Positions 9,435-18,763 of a stretch of 64,000 nucleotides of DNA are shown piece after piece. The DNA is from Rhodocytophaga aerolata (GTDB lineage: Bacteria; Bacteroidota; Bacteroidia; Cytophagales; 172606-1), in contig NZ_JAUKPO010000004.1 of the NCBI RefSeq assembly GCF_030503435.1, positions 186,001 through 250,000 on the forward strand, given 5' to 3'. The notes beneath the pieces were generated by a model. That model was given only the letters and a program-made list of their open reading frames with translations, was not told where the DNA came from and did no database searches. Every line of letters begins with the position of its first letter. Within the stretch, counting starts at the first letter, position 1. The translations under genes and the position numbers were made by a program.

Positions 9435-9578
9435 TTACGTGTCTTTCACTAATAGCCTCAGTTCTTTAAGTAAGGAAGTTACTTTCAGCTTTGCGGTAAG
9501 TCTATCATTCCGCAAGGCCCGGACAGCTAGCCCGGGATCTAATTTTAATAACTTATTAATGAATTCTGCTCTGTTCAT
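9435..9578 (-). CDS. Possible small protein, unknown
   Basis: A 47-residue frame starting MNRAEFINKLLKLDPG is convergent with the propeller kinase gene and ends 2 bp after its stop. The amino-acid make-up is helical and soluble (many Leu, Lys, Arg), which is more gene-like than most short frames here, but there is no family match and no clear promoter. An upstream in-frame start at 9671 would add a hydrophobic leader. Doubtful. Confidence 0.25.
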   Translation of the reverse strand: MNRAEFINKLLKLDPGLAVRALRNDRLTAKLKVTSLLKELRLLVKDT

Positions 9579-9671
9579 TGCGCCGTCTGTAGACAATGTA
9601 TCGTAAAATAAAGTAAGCAATAACCATAGATTAACCTTCTTCAATATACATAAATTATTGTATATTTTCAA

Positions 9672-10039
9672 AACAATAAATGTTTCTTAGATAAAATATG
9701 ATGCATTGACTTACATTATACAACAAATGATTGTTGACTGAGTTCTATCTTGATTCAAAAACACATTGAAGAAATAAGTGTATATTCTCTTAAATCAATA
9801 AACCAAGGGCTTGGCCAGTATGCAGGCAGATTGAATGTGTGAATATATATGTTGGCTAGGAACCTGATCTATTCTTCTTACATAGGAGATAATAAGCCTG
9901 AACAAGTTCTTATAAAATGGTTGGGCAGCAGAAGTAGGTATGTAAACTTCTCTATTAGTAGTAATTTGTTTGGCTGTTGATGGGACTCTACTACTTCTAC
10001 AATGTATTGATCAATTATACAACTCACCGCTTACAGTAA
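9672..10039. other. Intergenic region without a recognised gene
   Basis: This AT-rich gap lies between the propeller kinase area and the T9SS cargo gene. Nothing coding or structured was seen except the terminator starting at 10040. Confidence 0.45.
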
Positions 10040-10078
10040 GCCCCACGTACACATTGGATTTTCATGTATACGTGGGGC
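10040..10078 (-). terminator. Terminator of the T9SS cargo gene
   Basis: GCCCCACGT-rich arms 10040-10054 and 10064-10078 pair with one mismatch around a 9-nt loop. The stem lies about 40 nt past the stop of the minus-strand gene. Confidence 0.65.
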
Positions 10079-10119
10079 AATTTCTTTACATAGATACTAT
10101 CTATAAACCACCTGTGTTT

Positions 10120-11373
10120 TTAATGAACGATAAATTTACTTTGTACAAGTTTTTCATCTAACCTTAACTTCAGATAATATAGCCCTTTAGGAAGCGGTTG
10201 CAGGAAGTGAAGCCTTGCCTGTGCCGTAGATGCGCTAAGCGTATACCGGCTTTGATCTATCCGGTTGCCATATGCATCACTAATCTCTATCCATAAAGCA
10301 TTACACCGGACAAAGTATATAGTTAAACCCCGGCCACTACATGGATTGGGAAAAAGGGTAAATAACCCAATATCTTCTGCAGGCACATAAACAGCTATAA
10401 TTTTGCTGTAATCAGGTTTTTCACCCTCTGTTACCTGCTTAAGCCGGTAATAAGAAAAGTCTGGCAGCGGATTATAATCAACATACGCATAAGAAGTGTA
10501 CCCTTCATTGGAAGCTTTAGCCTGAATAGTAGTGATGGGTTCAAATCGGTGGCCATCTCTTGAGCGTTCAAGCGTATAGGTATGCCCGATTTGTCCGCCT
10601 ACTGTGACGAAAGAAAGTTGCACAGCTGGCCCTTTCAGATGATCTTTGTTATAGGTAGCAGCGAAATCAAAAAACTCCAGTGGTAAAAAACTCATACATG
10701 CGCCTGGCGTTCCCTCAAAAGTTGCACTTGGGTTGCCTTTGCAAGCAATACACCAGATCATGTAGGCACCCTGAATAAACGTAGGGGGATTACTATCTAT
10801 CGTCGAACAATCTGTACTTCCACTGGAAGAACAACCTTCTACAAAAAAGTAGCTATCGACTGTTGGCGGTGTCCCCTGTACGGCAATATTCCCATTATTC
10901 TTCACACAAATGTCGCCTTTGACATACACAAAAGCCCCATCTACGATGATATTTCCATGGCGGTCTATCACTAATTTCCCGTGGATGGTAAAGGTAATGT
11001 TACCTTTGATATTAACAGTCGTGGTATTATTGCCTGTACCATTATCGATAGTCAGGTTCCTTACAGCTGATGCCACCGTAACATCAATGATATGTTTATT
11101 AAAAATAATGACATCATCGTTGGGTCCGGGCACATTTACTCCCACCACGGCTGCTGGCGGATTTCCAGGACACCCGTTTGCATTGTTCCAGGTGCAGGGA
11201 TCGTTCCAGTTTCCACTTTTTGAAGAAACAAATGAAAGCCCGTAACTTTTCTGAGCGAAACTACCTGCCATTAAAAACAAGAGTATAAAACAAGCAGCAA
11301 CCCATATTTTGTGTTTTAAATTTCCATCCCTATTAACCAATATGTTATTACGTAGATCCATACTTTTTTGCAT
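10120..11373 (-). CDS. Secreted protein with T9SS type A C-terminal sorting domain
   Basis: The 417-residue protein begins with a basic stretch and signal peptide, with cleavage probably after GSFAQ near residue 41. Next is a beta-helix-like region (SSKSGNWNDPCTWNN, then repeated short strands such as VNIKGNITFTIHGKLVIDR) resembling the G8/right-handed beta-helix part of surface proteins. A fibronectin-like segment follows (YTLERSRDGHRFEPI, YYRLKQVTEG). The last 80 residues are a type IX sorting domain with LFPNPCSGRGLTIYF and the closing KGLYYLKL...SKFIVH. It should be exported across the outer membrane by T9SS. An in-frame ATG at 11358 is also possible. The substrate or role is unknown. Confidence 0.85.
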   Translation of the reverse strand: MQKSMDLRNNILVNRDGNLKHKIWVAACFILLFLMAGSFAQKSYGLSFVSSKSGNWNDPCTWNNANGCPGNPPAAVVGVNVPGPNDDVIIFNKHIIDVTVASAVRNLTIDNGTGNNTTTVNIKGNITFTIHGKLVIDRHGNIIVDGAFVYVKGDICVKNNGNIAVQGTPPTVDSYFFVEGCSSSGSTDCSTIDSNPPTFIQGAYMIWCIACKGNPSATFEGTPGACMSFLPLEFFDFAATYNKDHLKGPAVQLSFVTVGGQIGHTYTLERSRDGHRFEPITTIQAKASNEGYTSYAYVDYNPLPDFSYYRLKQVTEGEKPDYSKIIAVYVPAEDIGLFTLFPNPCSGRGLTIYFVRCNALWIEISDAYGNRIDQSRYTLSASTAQARLHFLQPLPKGLYYLKLRLDEKLVQSKFIVH

Positions 11374-11732
11374 TTAGTTTATGCTTGGCACGTAATGGTT
11401 AATCTATTTCTCTTTTAGAAGGTAAATCTATAGCCCGGGTATGGCTTAGCTATTTGGCACTTGGCAGGGAGCTGGACAGACAGTATTTACCCGATCTAAC
11501 ACTTATTTTACTGAGCTGATTACTAATACTTTCCAATGAGTTAGAAACATAAATACGCTACTTATGATCTTGCCTTTTACGCTTCATGTATATTTTATCC
11601 TTTTTGGAAATCCTATTCTGTTGTCAGGTGTTACCAGGGTTTATGAGGCACGATGGATTTGAGTACAGGTGTAGAGCACATAAGGAAAGAAGCTAAAGCA
11701 CACCAGATAGATAACAGTATATTAGTATGGGA
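11374..11732. other. Intergenic region without a recognised gene
   Basis: 359 bp of AT-rich sequence separates two minus-strand genes and presumably holds the promoter of the T9SS cargo gene. No structured element was identified. Confidence 0.4.
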
Positions 11733-12224
11733 TTAAACCTCCAGCCTGTAATACTGGCAATTAAAGGTTTGTCCGAATTCCTCGATCATTTTACGATAGA
11801 TGGGTTGGAAGCCATATTTTTCATAAAAACGCATCAGTGATGGTCTGGTAGCATCTGTCTCTAATTGTATTTCATAAATATTCCGCTTTTTGCATTCGTT
11901 ACGGCAGAAATCTAACATATGTGCAAAAAAGCCCTGACCAGCAAACTTGCGTCGGATGGCTACTTTATGAATAAACCCTGCGGTATTGTCTGGAACATCG
12001 GCATAGTACAGGGGATCTTTCCATTGAAGAATAAAGGTAGCGGCGGGTTCTCCGTCAGCATACATTACATAACAATTCCCTGTTGCGCAATCGTCGAACA
12101 GGTTTTCAGGCGTAAGGGTGTCCAATTGCCACATCTCTTGCTTAGACTCAATGAGCCACTGGCCAACTTCCCGGAGAATAGCTATAAAATCTTCAGGCCG
12201 GTCGTTATGAAAAGTAAAAGTCAT
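11733..12224 (-). CDS. GNAT-family N-acetyltransferase
   Basis: The 163-residue protein has the GNAT fold. Its acetyl-CoA-binding block is VAIRRKFAGQGFFAHML, variant of the R-x-x-G-x-G/A motif, and the C-terminal MRFYEKYGFQPIYRK is typical of the family. It would transfer an acetyl group from acetyl-CoA to an unidentified amine in the cytoplasm. It stands alone, with a 0.66-kb gap upstream. Confidence 0.85.
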   Translation of the reverse strand: MTFTFHNDRPEDFIAILREVGQWLIESKQEMWQLDTLTPENLFDDCATGNCYVMYADGEPAATFILQWKDPLYYADVPDNTAGFIHKVAIRRKFAGQGFFAHMLDFCRNECKKRNIYEIQLETDATRPSLMRFYEKYGFQPIYRKMIEEFGQTFNCQYYRLEV

Positions 12225-12886
12225 TTTACTGTGGTGCAGCTTATGTAGGTGATCTAATTAAAACTGATGATATAAAATTATACAATTTTGGCTTTAAACA
12301 AAGCACTCAACTAACAGGTAAAAGTACATGTACAGCCTGGAACTTACGTTGGATGGCTCTCGAATAAGTGTTCAGCAGTAGAATTTTAGCCTATCTGCCA
12401 TGTAGCACTAGCCCATTTAATAGAATTAGTTCTCAGATTATAGCAACCCTTGCTTCTGACTGACGACGCATACGGAGTTTAATCCTGGACAGCAGTAGCC
12501 TTTACAACCTGAAAAGGATATGAAACCTATTTCTTTACTTCCCATGTACCATAGTTATTTCTTTTAAAAACATTCACCTAGCCGCTATTCACAACCCGGG
12601 TATCTACTCTTTTTTAAGGGTGTTTCTACGTGCTTTTCTACCTACGCGGTAGAACTTCCCGCGTGTATACCAGCTAAAATGTAGCTCATCTGGCCTGTTA
12701 AAGCAAGTATATTTTTGTTTTCTTACCTTCTTCATAGGACTTCTTTTGCTGGCCACCCCTACACTGACCTGAATCATCTATTTCTTTGTATACTTCTATC
12801 TTCTTTGCACCTGGCTTTTAGCCAAACCAAGTCTCTTCGTTGGGTAAATGCGTGCACGTTAATGAAAGAAGATACGCTTAACAGTT
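12225..12886. other. Divergent intergenic region
   Basis: This 0.66-kb gap lies between the divergent GNAT and antiporter genes. TTCTACC and GGTAGAA (12636-12654) form a perfect 7-bp inverted repeat about 230 bp before the antiporter start. No gene is supported here. Confidence 0.4.
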
Positions 12887-14185
12887 ATGGAAAATTTAGA
12901 TATTGTACTGATCTTAATACTTTTATGTGCCTGCATCCTGTATGTTAACAACCGTTGGCTGAAACTGTCAGCTTCTATTGGTGTAACCATACTGGCTCTT
13001 TGTACTTCGCTTGGAATTGTATTTACCGAATATATATTCCCGGGGACTACAATTCCCTTAAAGCAGTTTATTATTGATTTCAACTTTACGGAAGCTCTTT
13101 TCAATTTTATTTTAAGCTTTTTGCTTTTCGCAGGAGCTATGCACATTAACATCCGGAGTTTGCAGCGTGAAAAATGGACAGTGCTCGTACTAGCCACAGT
13201 TGGAACGGCTGTATCCGCTTTTGTTTCCGGGGTATTGCTCTATTACGCCTTGCCTTTAATTTCTATTCAACTGGATTTCATTTATTGCTTACTTTTCGGA
13301 GCACTCATTTCTCCTACTGATCCGGTAGCCGTAATGGCGATGATTAAAGAAAGTTTTATCTCACGCAGGTTAGAAGTACGCATCTCTGGCGAATCACTCT
13401 TTAACGATGGATTTGGGGTAGTACTGTACCTGGCTGTATTGCAGATTGTAAATGCCGGTGTGGGAAACGTAACGCCCATGATGGTAGCCTCTATCTTTTT
13501 TCATGAAGCCATTGGTGGCTTATTGCTAGGTTTGCTTGTAGGTACGGCAGGTTTCCATTGTTTGAAAGCGGTGGACAATCACTTTTATGAATTAGAAGTG
13601 CTACTAACATTAATCATGGTAATTGGAGGTACACGTTTAGCAGAACTTCTGCATGTATCGAGTCCATTGGCTATGGTTGTTACCGGTTTGTGTATCAGTT
13701 ATGAAGGGCGTAGTCAACACAAATCAAACATAGCCAATCTGTTTGTCAGCAAGCTGTGGAATTTAATAGACGAACTGCTAAATGCAGTATTGTTTATGTT
13801 GGTTGGGCTAAAATTCATTCATATGCATTTTACGCCACAGTTTCTTATGGCTGGCGCTATAGCCGTAGTTGTGGTACTTGCTTCCAGGTACATTGGTGTG
13901 CTAACCCCTATTTACCTGTTTAATTTTAAACGAACATTCAGCAAGAAAGCCATTATGATTCTTACCTGGGGTGGCTTGCGGGGAGGCATTCCTATTGCCT
14001 TAGCACTGTCATTACCAGCTATGGAAGCAAAAGATTTTATTATTACCATTACCTATTGTGTGGTCCTTTTCTCCATCATTGTGCAAGGGTTAACCATCAA
14101 CAGACTAATGAAAGATCCGGCTACGGATAATTTGCACGAAAAGAAACAGAAAAAAATGAAGAAAGAAGAAGCAGCTGTCGTGTAA
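12887..14185 (+). CDS. CPA1-family Na+/H+ antiporter
   Basis: The 432-residue protein has about 11-12 membrane segments. It carries the CPA1 signatures ALISPTDPVAVMAM near residues 138-148 and SGESLFNDGFGVVLYL near 167-182; the paired Asp residues (TDP and FNDG) bind the exchanged cation. The basic C-terminal tail (KKQKKMKKEEA) is short, so the large cytosolic domain seen in some NhaP relatives is absent. It would exchange cytoplasmic Na+ or K+ for protons at the inner membrane, for pH and salt control. It is transcribed alone. Confidence 0.92.
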   Translation: MENLDIVLILILLCACILYVNNRWLKLSASIGVTILALCTSLGIVFTEYIFPGTTIPLKQFIIDFNFTEALFNFILSFLLFAGAMHINIRSLQREKWTVLVLATVGTAVSAFVSGVLLYYALPLISIQLDFIYCLLFGALISPTDPVAVMAMIKESFISRRLEVRISGESLFNDGFGVVLYLAVLQIVNAGVGNVTPMMVASIFFHEAIGGLLLGLLVGTAGFHCLKAVDNHFYELEVLLTLIMVIGGTRLAELLHVSSPLAMVVTGLCISYEGRSQHKSNIANLFVSKLWNLIDELLNAVLFMLVGLKFIHMHFTPQFLMAGAIAVVVVLASRYIGVLTPIYLFNFKRTFSKKAIMILTWGGLRGGIPIALALSLPAMEAKDFIITITYCVVLFSIIVQGLTINRLMKDPATDNLHEKKQKKMKKEEAAVV

Positions 14186-14349
14186 ACCAGCACAAGAGTA
14201 TCGTAATACATTCCTTGTGGCCAATTATGGATACATCTGCAGTGAATCTAACAAAGAATACAATCTCACCTTTCCAGCTTTATTAAAGATTACTACTTAC
14301 CTGTACAAATTGAGAATAATCTTACTGTTTATAGTCGCCATACAATTAG

Positions 14350-14380
14350 TGAGCAGTTATGTATAATTGCTCATTCTTTT
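14350..14380 (+). terminator. Probable terminator downstream of the antiporter
   Basis: TGAGCAGTT (14350-14358) pairs with AATTGCTCA (14365-14373), including one G-T pair, followed by TTCTTTT. It lies 165 nt past the stop. Confidence 0.45.
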
Positions 14381-14505
14381 CCATAGCATCATATCACCCA
14401 AAATTCCAGGCAACGAACAGTTTACTTCTGAAGCTTTTAATCATTAACTATAAAGACTATTTATCTTGTATCGTATGTGTTTAACAGCCATTAAATTCTC
14501 AAGTT

Positions 14506-14721
14506 ATGGATACCTTATCAAAAATAAAATTTCTGCCGATGCAGAGCAAAGCCCAATATGTTTGGAATGAGGGTAAGTATTGCTACAGTTACTGGGAGGG
14601 CAAATATAAAATAAACTTATTCCGGCTTGGAAGACATTATGCGCAAATCTGGCATGATGCTGAGGAAAATAAAGTACGGAATGTTGTTGTAAAAGAAGCT
14701 TCTCAACTGGCCGTATGCTAA
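14506..14721 (+). CDS. Small hypothetical protein
   Basis: The 71-residue protein is rich in aromatic residues (YVWNEGKYCYSYWEGKYKINLFRLG, which looks beta-rich), with no signal peptide or membrane segment. It begins with ATG after an AT-rich leader, as usual for this group. I do not recognise the family. It lies convergent with the alkylation-repair operon and about 320 bp downstream of the antiporter. Confidence 0.5.
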   Translation: MDTLSKIKFLPMQSKAQYVWNEGKYCYSYWEGKYKINLFRLGRHYAQIWHDAEENKVRNVVVKEASQLAVC

Positions 14722-14737
14722 GATTGGCCTCTACTTT

Positions 14738-14872
14738 TCAAACATACGTATCTCGTTCAATCTCTTCAAGGGTACTATCATAATTTTTCAGTACGACACG
14801 CGCTGCCTTCTTTTCGAAACTAATGTGGGAGTGCATCCAGTAACTGATTTTTTCTGCTACAGCCCGAATATC
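14738..14872 (-). pseudogene. Coding-like fragment downstream of alkB
   Basis: After an in-frame TGA at 14873-14875, 44 codons read DIRAVAEKISYWMHSHISFE and continue helical and charged to a stop at 14738. The same frame upstream of the TGA also looks coding (FEQSSNPLAA) before it runs under the end of alkB. This may be the remnant of a lost gene, or a 32-residue gene starting at the ATG at 14836. No family was recognised. Confidence 0.25.
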
Positions 14873-14888
14873 TCAAGCAGCTAAAGGG

Positions 14889-15494
14889 TTAGACGATTGT
14901 TCGAAACGTTAAATTTACTCTAGGCTCGGTAGTGAGTTTTGTTGGTGGTAACCGGTGTACCCAGTAAGTTTGGGTAGTTCCAGTCATAACTAACAGGCTT
15001 CCATGTTCCAGAGGTAACGAAACTGTTTCTTTCGTTTCTTTGTGTTTAAAAGAAAATTTACGCGCTGCACCAAAACTTACCGAGGCTATTGCTCCGTCTT
15101 TTTTCAAATCCTTTTCATCATCGCTGTGCCAGGCCATCCCTTCTTCACCTGTATGGTATAAGTTAAGCAAGCATGAATTATAGGTTTCCCCGGTTTGTTG
15201 CTCTACGTTTGCTTTTATCTCCAGTAATGCTTGTGTCCAGGGTAAAGCCCGTTTAGTAATGTTGGAGTAGCTATACTCAAAATCCCGGTCACCATACCAG
15301 GCTACTTTGCGTTTGGTTGTGATTAGTTTACCAAACATAATGGCCTGATCATTTTTCCATGCGATGGTATGCAGCAGAGTATCCAGATAATGATTTGCTT
15401 GCTCAGCTGAAAACATTTTCCCATAGTAATGTACCACTCCCTGGCTGGGTAGTAAATTAATGAGTGCATTAGGCTGTTTACGAAATAATTCCAT
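14889..15494 (-). CDS. alkB: AlkB-like 2-oxoglutarate/Fe(II) dioxygenase, alkylated-DNA repair
   Basis: The 201-residue protein shows the full AlkB set: iron ligands His123 and Asp125 in AWHSDDE, and His180 in WVHRLPP, and the 2-oxoglutarate/substrate motif RVNLTFR at 192-198. ASVSFGAARKFSFKHK at 137-152 is the family's central strand. It would oxidise methyl groups on 1-methyladenine and 3-methylcytosine in DNA or RNA, releasing formaldehyde. Its start overlaps the end of the Ada zinc-domain gene by 17 bp, which implies translational coupling. It is the last gene of the alkylation operon. Confidence 0.93.
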   Translation of the reverse strand: MELFRKQPNALINLLPSQGVVHYYGKMFSAEQANHYLDTLLHTIAWKNDQAIMFGKLITTKRKVAWYGDRDFEYSYSNITKRALPWTQALLEIKANVEQQTGETYNSCLLNLYHTGEEGMAWHSDDEKDLKKDGAIASVSFGAARKFSFKHKETKETVSLPLEHGSLLVMTGTTQTYWVHRLPPTKLTTEPRVNLTFRTIV

Positions 15495-15888
15495 TCTTCC
15501 AGTGTTGATACTTTTTGTTCATACAATGTCCGCAAGGTCTGTATCCATTTTGAATTGCTTCCCTTTCGGATGCAAAGAAAACTCTATTTTCCCGTTTCAT
15601 TCGTTTACCTGTGGAACAAGATAAGGTTCCGTAAATTTTCAACTTCCGGTTACCTCCCAAACAAATCAAGTGATGTTTGATCGCACTGCGTAAAGCCTGC
15701 CTACTTATATCTAAATGATGTATCATACTTAAAAATTTAGCTTGCCTCTTAGATAGCTGCTGTGTCAAAACAAACAGGTTGGCTAGTGGCAATAATTTCT
15801 CTACATTGTCCCTAGCTAATCTAAGGACTTGCCAGTTAATAGAAATTAGATTGTTGCTATTGATTCTTTCAATTTTAGCTAACCGCAT
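15478..15888 (-). CDS. Stand-alone Ada metal-binding domain protein
   Basis: The C-terminal 80 residues match the Ada zinc domain: LGGNRKLKIYG, then SCSTGKRMKRENRVFFAS, and GYRPCGHCM with its CxxC pair. In E. coli Ada this domain takes methyl groups from DNA phosphotriesters and switches Ada on. Here it is a separate gene between the AraC-methyltransferase gene (14-bp overlap with the longer start) and alkB (17-bp overlap). Only one cysteine of the first Cys pair is present, so the zinc site may differ. The ATG at 15726 would give a compact 82-residue protein starting at the domain; the longer 136-residue form from 15888 preserves the operon overlap. The start is unresolved. Confidence 0.8.
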   Translation of the reverse strand: MRLAKIERINSNNLISINWQVLRLARDNVEKLLPLANLFVLTQQLSKRQAKFLSMIHHLDISRQALRSAIKHHLICLGGNRKLKIYGTLSCSTGKRMKRENRVFFASEREAIQNGYRPCGHCMNKKYQHWKNGIIS

Positions 15889-16723
15889 TTATTTTGGCTC
15901 CCTCCCACCCGATGATGGCTTTTTTTCTGGTGCTTCCCCACATATATCCGCCAATGGCGCCAGATGATTGGATAACCCGGTGGCACGGAATTAAAAAAGC
16001 TACCGGATTACTGCCAATAGCAGTACCTACGGCTCTGCATGCATAGGGCTTTTCTATTTGCTCAGCAATGGAACCATACGTAGAAAGGTTGCCCATGGGT
16101 ATTTTAAGTAAGGCTTCCCATACCTTGAGCTGAAACTCTGTAGCTTTTAAGTGCAATTTAATTTGCGGCAGCTTATTCCAGTCATGTTGAAAAATGAATA
16201 AGGCATTTTGTTGCAGGATATCCAGCTTCCTGCTGAAGTTGGCGTTTGGAAACTTAGCTTGGAGTTCTGCAAATGCTTGAGTTTCATCTTCCTGAAAAGC
16301 CATATAACATATCCCTTTAGGCGTAGAGGCCACGATAAGGTTGCCAAAGGGACTTTCAGCAAAGCTATAATTGATCAGGAGATTGTTCCCACCGTTTTTG
16401 TATTCGCCGGGCGTCATTCCTTCAATGGTAATAAACAGATCGTGAAGCCGGCTGGTGCCAGAAAGCCCTGTTTGATAAGCCGTTTCAACCAGCGAAGTAT
16501 GGCTATTTTGCAGCAGCTTTTTTGCATGCTCCAGGCTGATGTATTGTAAAAATTTCTTTGGGCTTGTGCCGGCCCACTCACTGAAAAGCCGCTGAAAATG
16601 AAAAGGACTAAGATGCACTTTTTCGGCAACTTCCTCTAAGGTGGGCTGTTGTTGAAAGTTTACTTGGATGTACTCTATGGCCTGTGCAATCCGGCTAAAA
16701 GTAAGTTGTTCTTGCGTGTCCAT
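15875..16723 (-). CDS. Ada-like protein: AraC HTH plus O6-methylguanine-DNA methyltransferase
   Basis: The protein has 282 residues. Residues about 10-108 are an AraC-type double HTH (TLEEVAEKVHLSPFHFQRLF), and residues about 165-265 are the MGMT domain with the acceptor cysteine 247 in IPCHRV and the downstream GGYMWG loop. It removes O6-methyl groups from guanine irreversibly and probably activates its own operon. The N-terminal zinc domain of E. coli Ada is missing and is encoded by the next gene instead. It is the first gene of the operon with the zinc-domain protein and alkB. Confidence 0.92.
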   Translation of the reverse strand: MDTQEQLTFSRIAQAIEYIQVNFQQQPTLEEVAEKVHLSPFHFQRLFSEWAGTSPKKFLQYISLEHAKKLLQNSHTSLVETAYQTGLSGTSRLHDLFITIEGMTPGEYKNGGNNLLINYSFAESPFGNLIVASTPKGICYMAFQEDETQAFAELQAKFPNANFSRKLDILQQNALFIFQHDWNKLPQIKLHLKATEFQLKVWEALLKIPMGNLSTYGSIAEQIEKPYACRAVGTAIGSNPVAFLIPCHRVIQSSGAIGGYMWGSTRKKAIIGWEGAKINAVS

Positions 16724-17148
16724 GGTGTCAGGTTTTATAGAACAAAGGTGGCAACTCTTTTGCCTTTATAAAATCCGAAACTTGCTAATGTTTTCCGTTA
16801 AGAAAATAATACTTTCCCAGTTCTTTGCTGAATTTTCTTGGCTGCTTAATAAAGCTTCGTATTACCCCGAATCAAACTTTTTCTTTATTCGCTATAAACT
16901 TCAGGCAGTAATTTACATAAACAGCAATGCCGAACAAAAATGAGTATACTCTATTGACTGATATGTGTAGCTTATTTTGTAGTAAGCTTTTCAAGGGCAC
17001 TTCATTACCAAATTACTTTCACACACTGTTATCATTTTAGCTAAAAACCTATAGACTATTTTCTGGCATTTTAGAGTTATTTCTAATATTTATTGAATTA
17101 TTTTAAGAAATCCAGTATCTTCCATCCATTCATTTTGCACTTTTTGCC
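16724..17148. other. Divergent promoter region of the ada operon and the AraC gene
   Basis: This 425-bp AT-rich gap lies between two divergent genes and should hold both promoters and any Ada-like operator. No clear palindrome or gene was found. Confidence 0.4.
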
Positions 17149-18027
17149 ATGAAAACATTCAGACGGTATTTTAAATTTGCGGATGACAAACTGGACAATA
17201 GCCTCAGTGTAATTATTCATACCCTGGGGTATCACATACACCCAGCCAACACACCGTATCCAGATGCCAATCATCCGGAGAGTCATTATTTTAGCTGGGA
17301 AAAAGGGCGGAGGTTAAAAGAATATCAGATTCTCTACATTTGTAAAGGCGAGGGAGCTTTTGAGGCAACCGGAATGCCTCCTCAGACCATAGAAGCAGGT
17401 ACAGTCATATTGTTATATCCGGGAACGTGGCACCGTTACAAACCTTTGCTGTCTAGCGGATGGGAAGAATACTGGGTTGGCTTTTCCGGTTCTTTTGCCA
17501 AACATTTATTAGAGCAGGAATGTTTTAATCCGCAAAACCCAATAATTAAAGTAGGGTTTAATACCGAGTTTCTGGCCACGTTTGAAAAGTTATTAGATGT
17601 AGTAGAAATCCGTGAGGAATCCTACCAGAAACTGGCCTCATTTTTATTAATACAACTGTTGGGCATCTTATACTCGTCGGTTTTACTTTCCAACCAAAAA
17701 TTTTCCAGGAAAGAGAAAATTGTAGGGGAAATAAAAAAAGCGATCACCGATAACTGGCAACAAGCCATTGACTTTGAAAAGCTAGCCAATACCCATGGTG
17801 TAAGCTATGCCTGGCTACGTAAAACCTTTAAAGAAATTACCGGCACTTCCCTTAACCAATATCACTTATCTATCAAACTCAGAAAAGCAGAGCAGTTAAT
17901 TTATGAGACTGATAGCACCTTATCAGAGATCGCCTATGCCTGCGGTTTCGAGTCGGTACATTATTTTTCAAGGATGTATAAATCAAAAATGCATACCACC
18001 CCCAGCGAATTACGGAAGATCAATTAA
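17149..18027 (+). CDS. AraC-family transcriptional regulator with cupin sensor domain
   Basis: The protein has 292 residues. Residues about 25-160 form an AraC-binding cupin (ESHYFSWEKGRRLKEYQILY, TVILLYPGTWHRYKP), and residues about 190-290 are the double HTH with the C-terminal EIAYACGFESVHYFSRMYKSKM signature. Cupins of this type usually bind sugars, so the ligand is probably a small metabolite. The gene is divergent from the alkylation operon and lies upstream of the formaldehyde dehydrogenase gene; a role in controlling either is possible but not shown. Confidence 0.88.
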   Translation: MKTFRRYFKFADDKLDNSLSVIIHTLGYHIHPANTPYPDANHPESHYFSWEKGRRLKEYQILYICKGEGAFEATGMPPQTIEAGTVILLYPGTWHRYKPLLSSGWEEYWVGFSGSFAKHLLEQECFNPQNPIIKVGFNTEFLATFEKLLDVVEIREESYQKLASFLLIQLLGILYSSVLLSNQKFSRKEKIVGEIKKAITDNWQQAIDFEKLANTHGVSYAWLRKTFKEITGTSLNQYHLSIKLRKAEQLIYETDSTLSEIAYACGFESVHYFSRMYKSKMHTTPSELRKIN

Positions 18028-18236
18028 CATCTACAAGTTATATTCTGTTGGCCAAAAGTTATACTCCTCTCCTGGTAGCCAAGTTTACCTACTTTTCATA
18101 GGTGCTATTGAAGGCATTTACATAATAAACCAGGATGTGTTTTTCAGAAAAATATGGCGTTAACAGGCGTAAAACAGGCAAAATAATATATCAGTGCCAA
18201 CGTAACTGCTATTGCTATTAAACGATTAGGCCCGTA

Positions 18237-18461
18237 TTACCCAGCCAGCCGGACTAACGGTTGATAGGATGCCGGATAAATATAGGTAGTAGCAGCTTTC
18301 TTTGCCTTGGTGTCATTGGCAGGACTTTTAGCTTTGAAATTACTGCCGCACTGGCCAAGGGCTACCCATACAATTACAAATATAACAATGGTACCCAGGC
18401 AGCCTCCGCCAAATTTTTTGGCAGCTGCTCCGGCTAGTATAGCTCTAAAAAAGTTATTCAT
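18237..18461 (-). CDS. Small single-pass membrane protein
   Basis: The 74-residue protein has an N-terminal amphipathic segment (MNNFFRAILAGAAAKKFGGG), one membrane helix (CLGTIVIFVIVWVALG, about residues 21-36), and a Lys/Ala-rich tail. Proteins with this start and glycine-rich turn recur in Bacteroidota, but no function is known to me. It is transcribed alone. Confidence 0.55.
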   Translation of the reverse strand: MNNFFRAILAGAAAKKFGGGCLGTIVIFVIVWVALGQCGSNFKAKSPANDTKAKKAATTYIYPASYQPLVRLAG

Positions 18462-18763
18462 CTTGAATGGTTTGTTTATAGGTTTAGATGGATGTTAAAA
18501 CGAATGAAATGCAAACAGGTTGGCTATTCTCCGGATATTACGGCTACTTTTTTCTAGGCTCAGGCTTTTCACAGAAAACCGGATACAGCAACCTGTTTTG
18601 TTTTTCCAATGGACGTTTGATGAAATAGGCATATCCCTCTGATTCTTCATTTTTTTACTTAAAAAAAGGATATTCATTCTAAAAATATTGCTTTTTTACT
18701 AGAATTTCTCTAAACTGTATACTCACCTACTTACCAATTTCCTAACCTTAAACCTTATCACAT

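Noticed and set aside
12715-12948. 77-codon plus-strand frame overlapping the antiporter start
   Set aside because: It runs into the antiporter gene in another frame and has a non-protein-like composition.
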